From an uncultured Oscillospiraceae bacterium (GTDB lineage: Bacteria; Bacillota; Clostridia; Oscillospirales; Oscillospiraceae): a DNA stretch of 37,272 nucleotides. The DNA is taken from assembly GCA_944385175.1 (NCBI GenBank), contig CALWWB010000009.1, positions 1 through 37,272 on the forward strand. The letters are read 5' to 3'. This document shows positions 1 through 6,018 of the stretch, piece by piece. The position numbers and the translations under genes were made by a program. Every line of letters starts with the position of its first letter. Position 1 is the first letter of the stretch. Under the pieces are notes generated by a model, which did no database searches, was not told the DNA's origin, and was given only the letters and a program-made list of their open reading frames with translations.

Positions 1-708
1 GGAAAAGAAATTTTCCGCCATGGCATTATCATAAGGATTTCCTTTCCTTGACATCGAAGGCGTAATGCCGTATTGTTTAGTCAGGTTGAAGTATGCTTGC
101 GAGGTGTACTGAAATCCTTGGTCGCTGTGGAGCTGCAACTCTGCGGCGACCTTCTTTTCCTCTTTCTTCATTGCCAGACGAATGGTGTCCAGGACCAGAT
201 TCACCGTTTGCTGCGCTGCAGTCTTGTAAGCCACGACGCTGTTGTCGTATAGATCCCGGATCATGGACAGGTACAGCACGCCCTGACCGGTCTGGATATA
301 GGAGATATCCGTTACCCATTTGCTGTTTGGCCTGTCTGCATAAAACTCCCGGTTAAGCAGATTTTTGTACTTATGGACTTGCTGCCCCAGCTGCCGCCAC
401 TTCCTGTAACGGCGAATTTCGGACAAAAGGCCATACTTTTTCATGATACGCAGAATAGTTTTCGGATTTCGGTGAATGCCCTGTTTCTCCAGCCACAGGT
501 GCATCCGGCGATAGCCGTAAGTGTGAAAGCAATGCTCCTGCTGCTTCCGAAGCAGCCCGGCGAGCGATGCATCCTTCTCGGGCTGCTGCAGACGTTCCAC
601 ATAGTCGTAATAGCCGCTCCGGGACACCCCGAAGAAGGTACACATCACCGATACCGGATATGCCTCCCGATGACGAAAAATCACTTGATACTTGAAACTG
701 GCTCTCAC
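1..708 (-). CDS. IS3-family transposase OrfB (DDE integrase), 3' end outside window
   Basis: This is the catalytic subunit of the IS3-family transposase, read without interruption for 236 codons to the left edge. An HTH_21-like region (HTYGYRRMHLWLEKQGI) precedes the rve catalytic core. The DDE triad is visible: the first Asp in KWVTDISY, the second in LQLHSDQGFQYT, and a Glu in YDNAMAENFF exactly 35 residues later, the D(35)E spacing typical of the family. The frame is closed upstream by a TGA at 747-745, so entry must lie between 744 and 705. Either a -1 frameshift from orfA occurs there, or translation restarts at the GTG at 708, which overlaps the orfA stop and follows GGAAGGAA. I see no canonical A6G slip site. 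The last residues and the terminal repeat are outside the window. Confidence 0.9.
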   Translation of the reverse strand, partial: MRASFKYQVIFRHREAYPVSVMCTFFGVSRSGYYDYVERLQQPEKDASLAGLLRKQQEHCFHTYGYRRMHLWLEKQGIHRNPKTILRIMKKYGLLSEIRRYRKWRQLGQQVHKYKNLLNREFYADRPNSKWVTDISYIQTGQGVLYLSMIRDLYDNSVVAYKTAAQQTVNLVLDTIRLAMKKEEKKVAAELQLHSDQGFQYTSQAYFNLTKQYGITPSMSRKGNPYDNAMAENFFS

Positions 709-989
709 TTCCTTCCCACAAGCGAGAGAAAATCCCGCAGCAGTTCATTTTCCATCTTAAGCCGCTTGTTCTCATACTTGTATTCCTGCAAGGTCCTGGC
801 TGGCTTCCTGCCCCTCTGTTTTGGCATGCCCTGTACGTTCTTCTTCCTTTCCCGCTTGAGTAAGTTATGGATGGGCCGGTCTCCTTCCAGCCCCAGGGCC
901 TCCGCTACCTCCCGCTGGCTCATTCCGCTGTCCAACATCCGCTGAATCTCCGGCAATAATGCCTGTACTTTCTGATACTTCCTTGCCAT
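705..989 (-). CDS. IS3-family transposase OrfA (HTH protein)
   Basis: This 94-residue protein is the DNA-binding OrfA of an IS3-family element. Residues about 10-45 form a helix-turn-helix (SGMSQREVAEALGLEGDRPI), a basic stretch follows (KRERKKN, KQRGRKPAR), and the tail (YKYENKRLKMENELLRDFL) looks like the leucine zipper used for OrfA/OrfAB multimerisation. The ATG at 989-987 lies 9 bases after a run of six G that is the best available ribosome site, and that run is inside a 14-bp hairpin. The stop codon overlaps the proposed GTG start of orfB as GTGA, and orfB lies in the -1 frame. OrfA alone is known in the family to regulate transposition; the fused OrfAB is the usual transposase. Confidence 0.9.
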   Translation of the reverse strand: MARKYQKVQALLPEIQRMLDSGMSQREVAEALGLEGDRPIHNLLKRERKKNVQGMPKQRGRKPARTLQEYKYENKRLKMENELLRDFLSLVGRK

Positions 990-998
990 ATAGCAATA

Positions 999-1036
999 CC
1001 CCCCTGATGTAGTTCTATTTTCCTACATCAGGGGGG
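999..1036 (-). promoter_or_regulatory. Hairpin over the orfA ribosome site
   Basis: The arms at 999-1012 and 1023-1036 are a perfect 14-bp inverted repeat around a 10-base loop. Read on the minus strand, the 3' arm ends in the six-G run that serves as the only plausible ribosome site for orfA, so the hairpin would hide it. Several IS elements are known to use such hairpins so that transcripts entering from outside the element are poorly translated. That role is inferred here. Confidence 0.6.
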
Positions 1037-1049
1037 ATTTTGTCTATTG

Positions 1050-1081
1050 TCCGTTTTTTCTGGTTCAGTTCAAAATGGACA
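1050..1081 (-). repeat. Terminal end of the IS3-family element
   Basis: The minus strand from 1081 reads TGTCCATTTTGAACTGAACC and then a run of A and CGGAC. TG at the tip and a GAAC-rich body fit IS3-family ends. The matching end is outside the window, so the length of the inverted repeat cannot be measured. Confidence 0.5.
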
Positions 1082-1105
1082 CGGGTTTTAACTTCATGTT
1101 TATTC

Positions 1106-1786
1106 TCAGCTGAGTTTAAAGGTCTCAATCGCAAGGGCAAGTATGCCGCCTACCGTCTCACTGTCTGCTTCCAGGGCTGTGGAGCTGTATACGGCCACCT
1201 GTCCCTCCGCCACGTCTTCCGCATAGTAAATGCAGATTACGGTACCGCTGACGGATTCGTCCTCATAGGAATAGGCATAACTGATGGTGTATATTTCCCT
1301 TCCATCAATCTCCTCGCTCACCGGTTCTCCGGGAGCGGTGCTCAGGGAACCCTCCATCTCAATCATCGCTCCTGCGGCGATCTCCTTGAGATAGCTGACT
1401 GCGTCGGTATCACTGACCAGGGAGACCGAGCAGTAAGGCAAGGTCGTATCGCCGGCAGGATAGATCATGGCGTTGTCCGCCTGGTTGGAAAGGGCGATAT
1501 ACTTCTCGTCATACTGGAAGCTGAAGCCCTTGCTCATGCTGGTGAAGGTGAGCTGTCCGTCGGAATTGGCCGTGGGCACGGGAGTTGCCGTGGGCAGTAG
1601 GGTATCCTCCGGGCTGGGGCTGGGTGTAGCCGTATCCTCTGCGGGGACCTGGGTCTCGGTCACGGCGGGAGTCTGGGTGCTCTCCGCCGGGGCCTCCTCT
1701 CCGCTGCAGGCAGCCAGGCTCAGCATCATGAGCATGGCAAGTACCAGAGCAATCAGGCCGGGCAAACGGCGCAAATTCTTTTTCAT
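1106..1786 (-). CDS. Secreted lipoprotein of unknown function
   Basis: I do not recognise the family of this 226-residue protein. It has a lipoprotein signal: a KKNLRR n-region, a hydrophobic core to about residue 23, and the lipobox LAAC with the acylated Cys at residue 27. A Thr/Pro/Glu-rich linker follows (about 28-75), then a compact mixed alpha/beta domain of about 150 residues starting near GQLTFTSM, somewhat like small DcrB/PsbP-type extracytoplasmic domains. It should be anchored to the outer face of the membrane. I chose the ATG at 1786 because GAGGTGG lies 5 bases upstream; an in-frame GTG at 1795 falls inside that ribosome site. It is divergent from blaI and has its own promoter. 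Downstream lies an insertion sequence. Confidence 0.8.
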   Translation of the reverse strand: MKKNLRRLPGLIALVLAMLMMLSLAACSGEEAPAESTQTPAVTETQVPAEDTATPSPSPEDTLLPTATPVPTANSDGQLTFTSMSKGFSFQYDEKYIALSNQADNAMIYPAGDTTLPYCSVSLVSDTDAVSYLKEIAAGAMIEMEGSLSTAPGEPVSEEIDGREIYTISYAYSYEDESVSGTVICIYYAEDVAEGQVAVYSSTALEADSETVGGILALAIETFKLS

Positions 1787-1843
1787 GTTATCCACCTCAT
1801 TATATATTTTATCTGAATAAACTGTCAGTATATACAGTTAAAT

Positions 1844-1872
1844 ATAATATACTAGCCCGGCTGATTTGTCAA
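1844..1872 (-). promoter_or_regulatory. Sigma-A promoter of the lipoprotein gene
   Basis: On the minus strand TTGACA (1872-1867) and TATTAT (1849-1844) are separated by 17 bases, a near-consensus vegetative promoter. Transcription would start near 1837, about 50 bases before the ATG. The leader includes an imperfect dyad (AACTGT at 1820-1825, ACAGTT at 1834-1839) of unknown meaning. Confidence 0.65.
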
Positions 1873-1943
1873 ATCAAGGCGAGTACGGCCTATGAACAGT
1901 ATATTAATAAATCTTAAACCTTCCTCATTTTCCGAAACCGCAG

Positions 1944-1972
1944 TTGACAAGTGTAGCCTGTCATGCTATCCT
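1944..1972 (+). promoter_or_regulatory. Sigma-A promoter of blaI-blaR1
   Basis: TTGACA (1944-1949) and TATCCT (1967-1972) are separated by 17 bases, placing the start site near 1979, about 70 bases before the blaI ATG. The 8-bp palindrome ACGTACGT (1984-1991) lies just after the expected start. The -35 box is overlapped by a KACANNTGTA-type dyad, annotated separately. Confidence 0.7.
1946..1955 (+). promoter_or_regulatory. Candidate BlaI/CopY-type operator
   Basis: GACAAGTGTA matches the KACANNTGTA dyad bound by CopY/BlaI/MecI-family winged-helix repressors, and it covers most of the -35 box of the promoter driving the adjacent BlaI-type gene. A wider TGACA-N9-TGTCA dyad spans 1945-1963. Repressor binding here would block its own operon. 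I found only this one copy in the divergent intergenic region. Confidence 0.5.
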
Positions 1973-2047
1973 GTACTCAGATGACGTACGTAGTCTGGCA
2001 TGGGGCGAAGTGCACCGCCTCATGTGAATTCCAAGGGAGGGTCCGCT

Positions 2048-2428
2048 ATGGGAAATTTGGCCGAAAGGATAAGCGACAGCGAGCTGGAGGTAATGCACCT
2101 TTTGTGGGAAGCGGGGACGCCCCTGCCCATAAGCGAGATACGCATTGCTTTACAGCAGCGCAGGGGCTGGGAGGCCACCACGGTGAAAACCCTGGTAAAC
2201 CGGCTGGTGGCAAAGAATGTGCTGGCTCAGGAAAAGCGCAATGTATTTTACTACATCCCTCTTGTCAGCCAGGAGGAGTACAACAGCTGGGCCACAAGTC
2301 AGCTCATAGATAAGCTGTATCGTGGCAGCGCCAGAAACCTGGTGGCGGCCCTGGTCAATTCCGACAGTCTCAGTGATAAGGATATCCGGGAGCTGAGGGA
2401 TTTCTTCAGAATGGAGGATGAAAAATGA
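2048..2428 (+). CDS. blaI: BlaI/MecI-family transcriptional repressor
   Basis: This 126-residue winged-helix protein belongs to the BlaI/MecI/CopY family. The N-terminal half has the family signature (ISDSELEVMHLLWEAG, then LPISEIRIAL and GWEATTVKTLVNRLVAK), and the C-terminal half is the helical dimerisation region ending in DIRELRDFF. The start at 2048 follows GGGAGG at good spacing; an upstream ATG at 2000 has no ribosome site. The stop overlaps the next start as ATGA, so it is co-translated with an M56 protease, the usual BlaI-BlaR1 pair. By alignment from the C-terminus, the Asn-Phe bond cut in staphylococcal BlaI/MecI falls at Ala-Leu here, so proteolytic inactivation, if it happens, must use another bond. 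The targets beyond its own operon are unknown. The gene symbol reflects family only. Confidence 0.85.
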   Translation: MGNLAERISDSELEVMHLLWEAGTPLPISEIRIALQQRRGWEATTVKTLVNRLVAKNVLAQEKRNVFYYIPLVSQEEYNSWATSQLIDKLYRGSARNLVAALVNSDSLSDKDIRELRDFFRMEDEK

Positions 2429-5400
2429 GCGGCACACTGTCTCTCCTTCTCTCCCTGTCCCTGGGAGGCAGCCTGCTGTCCCTGCTGGTGCTGGGCCTGA
2501 GGCTGCTTCTGGGCCGCAGGCTGCCCAGCCTCTTCTATTACTTTGCCTGGCTGCTGGTGCTGCTGCGCTTTGCGCTGCCCATCCCCGGCTTCCTTGGCTC
2601 CGGCACAGATACCCCTGCCGAGACCGCCCCCATCTCCGTCCCATCGTCACAGTACAGCTCCCAGGATTTCCGGGATGTCCGGGTAGGCGACCTGCCCTCT
2701 GCCGAAAGCGGTGCCGGAGCTGCTGCCGCAGTTGACTTTCTCCCTCCTGCGTCAGTGTCCGAAAGCACTACAGTCCAGGAGCCTCAGGCTCAGAGCGAGA
2801 GGCCCCAGGCCATTATTCCCGCCCTGGCATCCGCCAGAGAGAGCCTCTTTGCTTCTCTTAAGCACTTGGCAAGCAACAGTGACCTCTGGCTGCTGGCCTG
2901 GGGCCTGGGCGCGGCTCTGAGCCTCGCCTGGTATCTGGGAAGCTATTTTGTTTTCAGCCGGACCCTGGGGCACAGTCTGCGCCCTGCCTCCGCCGCTCAG
3001 CGCAGGCAGTTCAGGGCGGCCGGAGCGCCCCGGTGCCTCAGGCTCTGCCTCAGTTCCGCCGCCAGCACTCCCATGCTCATGGGGCTTTTACACCCCAGAC
3101 TGGTGCTGCCGGATCGGGAATACTCTCCGGAAATGCTAGGAAACATTTTCCTCCACGAACTCACCCATTACCGCCGCGGGGATCTTGTGCTCAAGTGGTT
3201 TGCCGTGCTGGTAACCGCCTTCCACTGGTTCAATCCCCTTGTACATATGGCCCGCCGGGAACTGGATCGGGCCTGCGAAATGAGCTGCGACGAAAGCCTG
3301 CTGCGCCATATGAACCTCCAGGACAGGCGCAGCTACGGGGAGACTCTGCTCTCCCTGGCGGCAGCCGGTTCTCTGCCCCGGCGTCTGGTGGCGACCAGCT
3401 TTGCCACCGAGAAACGGAATCTCAGAGAAAGGTTGGAACAGATAATGAAATATAAACCCATGAGCCGGGCGGGGCTGGCCCTGCTGCTGGTGGCCACGGT
3501 GCTGCTGTGCGGCTGCGCCGGAGCCCTGGGCCCCGGCGGCCAGGAGGCGGAAGCCCCCGCCGATACGGCGGAGAACGCTGCCCCTGAGGTGAGCACCGCC
3601 CCCTCTCCCAGCCCCGTGCCGACCCCGGAGCCCCGCAGCGTCACCGTGTCCACAGTGGACGAGCTCCTCTCCGCTATAGCCCCCAATACCACCATCACCC
3701 TGAAAGAGGGTGTCTATGACCTGTCCCTGGCCTCCGACTACGGGGTGGCCCATGAGGAGGGTTTCTACAGCTGGGTGAACAGCTTTGACGGCCCGGAGCT
3801 GGTCATAAGCCGTCTCTCCGGTCTCAGTCTTGTGGGCGAAGGTGAGGTCACAATCTCCGCCACTCCCCGCTATGCCGACGTGCTCACTTTCTCCGGCTGC
3901 ACCGACATCTGCCTGGCCGGCCTGACCCTGGGCCACACTGAGGAGCCCGGCCAGTGCGTGGGCGGCGTGGTAGACCTGACGGCAGTGGACTCTGCCATAA
4001 TCAGCCAGTGCAAGCTCTTCGGCTGCGGCGTCATAGGCGTCAGATCCCAGGACTCCACCGGCATCCAGGTGGTGGAGAGCGAGATATACGACTGCAGCTA
4101 CTCCGCTGCCCAGATATACACCAGCTTCAACGTGGTCTTCAACAACTGCAAGATATACGACAACGAGACTTACTCGTCTCTCTTCTATTTCAGCACCAGC
4201 GAAAACTGCGCCGTGATAAACTGTGAGATCAGCGGCAACACTTCCCCGGTATTGCTGGACGTGAGCTACAGCCCCGGCATCTACTTTGCCGGAAACATTG
4301 TAGAAAACAACCCTCTCAGCGGCGGTATGTTCTTCATCGCCGGCTCTGAGGTCACAGTTGAGGGCTGCTCCTTCGGCGGCAACGGCGGCGCCTGGTACGT
4401 CTCCCGCTCCATGAGGGGGCTGGACGGCGAGTCCCTACGCCCGGTGGATGCCCAGGGCAATGAGCTGAGCGAGAGCCAGCTTCAGTCCATGGAGCACTTC
4501 ACTGTGGAGGGCTGGGAGCCCAAAACCCCGGACTCCATCAGCCTGCCCGTGAGCGAGGACGGCTACGTCCATGTCTCCACCGTGGATGAGTTCCTGGCAG
4601 CCATAGGGCCCAGCACCTCCATCTATCTGGAGGACGGGGTCTATGATCTCAGCACCGCCTCCAGCTACGGCGGCTTCGGCAGCCAGTACTACGTGTGGAA
4701 GGACACCGGGGTAGACGGGCCCCAACTGGTCATCTGCAATCTCCGGAGCCTGAGCATCACCGGCGGCGGGGCCGACAAGGTGACAATTTCCGCCGCGCCC
4801 CGCTATGCGGAGGTCCTGGCCTTTGACAACTGCCGGGATATAGAGCTCTCCGGCTTCACCGCCGGGCACACTCAGGAACCGGGCTATTGTGTGGGCGGCG
4901 TGCTCTACTTTAATGAGTCCTCCAATGTGAATGTCAGCAGCTGCTCCCTTTACGGCTGCGGCGTCTGGGGCGTCACCGCCATAGACAGCAGCGACATCGC
5001 CGTGAAGGACACGGAGATATACGACTGCAGCAGCGGCGACATCAACCTGTCCGGCTGCCGCAACGTCAGCTTTGAAAACTGCGATATCCACGATAATGGC
5101 CTCAGCCGCATAGTCAATGAGAGCAGCAATGTGACCATGGACGGGGAGCTGGCCTTCAGCTATTATCCCCCCAATCCAACCAGGCTCAACGTAGTCCCGG
5201 TGACCGCCATAACTCCACAACCTGAGGGTCTGCACATTTACTACCTCGCCGCCATAAAAGAGCTCTCCCTGCCTGCTGGCATCCCTATAGAGCTCACCGC
5301 CGGGATGGTGAAGTCCGGTGAAGGCTTGTCCACAATAGAGGATGTGAAGTGGACGGTGAGCGACGAGAGCAAACTGAGCCTGGCTCCCAGAAAGCACGGA

Positions 5401-5877
5401 GCCTGCGTGGTGGAGAATCTGGGCAGCACCGCAGGCAGTGTCACCGTCACGGCGGAGTATGAAGGTCAGACGGCTCAGCTGAAGATAAACTTCGTCAAAG
5501 AGCTGGCGGACCCCTCCTCCTACTCCGGCGGCCGGGGGAGCGCCGCTTCCTCCACCAATGTCACGGTGCCCCCGACTCCTGCCCCCTCCGCAGATACCCT
5601 GCGCATCACCTATTCCGGCGAGGAGCGTACGGAACTCACCTTGAACGCAGGCGGCCAGTCCGTAGCTCTGTCCGCCCTGGGCCTGCCTCTCGGGGCCACG
5701 GTGACATGGAGCATCGAAGGCGACGACAAAGGGGAATACTGTACTGTGGAGTCCACCGGCGACACCACCTGCCAGCTGAATCCCCTGAAGGCCAAGTCCG
5801 GCGGCGTCACCCTGGTGGCAGAATACGACGGCATGGTCAAGACCTGCAAGGTTTACCTGCTTCCTTCTACAAAATAA
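2425..5877 (+). CDS. BlaR1-type M56 membrane protease fused to a duplicated beta-helix ectodomain
   Basis: This 1150-residue protein starts like BlaR1/MecR1: hydrophobic helices near residues 4-52 and 153-176, the zinc motif HELTH at 244-248, and a downstream ligand region (ELDRACEMSCDE, 279-290). A last hydrophobic segment (about 349-362) runs into a lipobox-like CGCAG (362-366) and a Pro-rich linker. The BlaR1 penicillin-binding domain is absent. Instead there are two copies of a right-handed beta-helix/pectate-lyase-like repeat domain, about 405-700 and 714-905, offset by 309 residues (VSTVDELLSAI and VSTVDEFLAAI; GVYDLS in each). Two Ig-like segments follow, split by a Pro/Ser linker near 1035. 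BlaR1 senses a ligand outside and inactivates BlaI through its zinc protease; beta-helices often bind or cut polysaccharide. A carbohydrate-sensing receptor is my inference. Confidence 0.85.
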   Translation: MSGTLSLLLSLSLGGSLLSLLVLGLRLLLGRRLPSLFYYFAWLLVLLRFALPIPGFLGSGTDTPAETAPISVPSSQYSSQDFRDVRVGDLPSAESGAGAAAAVDFLPPASVSESTTVQEPQAQSERPQAIIPALASARESLFASLKHLASNSDLWLLAWGLGAALSLAWYLGSYFVFSRTLGHSLRPASAAQRRQFRAAGAPRCLRLCLSSAASTPMLMGLLHPRLVLPDREYSPEMLGNIFLHELTHYRRGDLVLKWFAVLVTAFHWFNPLVHMARRELDRACEMSCDESLLRHMNLQDRRSYGETLLSLAAAGSLPRRLVATSFATEKRNLRERLEQIMKYKPMSRAGLALLLVATVLLCGCAGALGPGGQEAEAPADTAENAAPEVSTAPSPSPVPTPEPRSVTVSTVDELLSAIAPNTTITLKEGVYDLSLASDYGVAHEEGFYSWVNSFDGPELVISRLSGLSLVGEGEVTISATPRYADVLTFSGCTDICLAGLTLGHTEEPGQCVGGVVDLTAVDSAIISQCKLFGCGVIGVRSQDSTGIQVVESEIYDCSYSAAQIYTSFNVVFNNCKIYDNETYSSLFYFSTSENCAVINCEISGNTSPVLLDVSYSPGIYFAGNIVENNPLSGGMFFIAGSEVTVEGCSFGGNGGAWYVSRSMRGLDGESLRPVDAQGNELSESQLQSMEHFTVEGWEPKTPDSISLPVSEDGYVHVSTVDEFLAAIGPSTSIYLEDGVYDLSTASSYGGFGSQYYVWKDTGVDGPQLVICNLRSLSITGGGADKVTISAAPRYAEVLAFDNCRDIELSGFTAGHTQEPGYCVGGVLYFNESSNVNVSSCSLYGCGVWGVTAIDSSDIAVKDTEIYDCSSGDINLSGCRNVSFENCDIHDNGLSRIVNESSNVTMDGELAFSYYPPNPTRLNVVPVTAITPQPEGLHIYYLAAIKELSLPAGIPIELTAGMVKSGEGLSTIEDVKWTVSDESKLSLAPRKHGACVVENLGSTAGSVTVTAEYEGQTAQLKINFVKELADPSSYSGGRGSAASSTNVTVPPTPAPSADTLRITYSGEERTELTLNAGGQSVALSALGLPLGATVTWSIEGDDKGEYCTVESTGDTTCQLNPLKAKSGGVTLVAEYDGMVKTCKVYLLPSTK

Positions 5878-5891
5878 AATTATTAAGGACT

Positions 5892-5933
5892 ATGGCCGCT
5901 GTGGATCTGAAACTCCGCAGCGGCCATCTTTTT
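5892..5933 (+). terminator. Terminator of the blaI-blaR1 operon
   Basis: A 14-bp stem (5892-5905 with 5914-5927, one G-T pair, ATGGCCGCTG...CAGCGGCCAT) is followed by a short T tract. It lies 14 bases after the M56 gene stop codon. Confidence 0.85.
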
Positions 5934-5936
5934 CAT

Positions 5937-5986
5937 TAAAAAAAAGAAATCCCCACAGCTTTTGCATTGCTGCAAAAGCTGTGGGG
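5937..5986 (-). terminator. Terminator of ppdK
   Basis: A perfect 16-bp stem (5951-5966 with 5971-5986, tetraloop) is followed on the minus strand by a T-rich run (5950-5936). It ends ppdK transcription and stands back to back with the plus-strand terminator of the M56 operon. Confidence 0.88.
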
Positions 5987-6018
5987 ACGGTATTCAGCTA
6001 TATACTCTCAGCAGCAAC

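Larger units (their letters stand above)
1..1081 (-). mobile_element. IS3-family insertion sequence, partial (runs off left edge)
   Basis: The segment contains the upstream end, orfA and most of orfB of an IS3-family element (IS150-like) read on the minus strand. The outer end is placed at 1081, where the minus strand begins TGTCCATTTTGAACTGAACC, the TG-starting, GAAC-rich kind of end seen in this family. OrfA has a helix-turn-helix and a leucine zipper; orfB is an rve-type DDE transposase. The other inverted repeat lies outside the window, so the target duplication and total length cannot be checked. The end sits about 25 bases past the stop codon of the lipoprotein gene, so the insertion did not break that gene. 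No frameshift or stop is visible in either frame, so the copy may be active. Family assignment is firm; the exact end is inferred. Confidence 0.9.

Noticed and set aside
3601..5877. Separate beta-helix gene downstream of a normal-length M56 gene
   Set aside because: The frame is continuous from 2425 with no stop or ribosome site at the domain border, so it is one protein.
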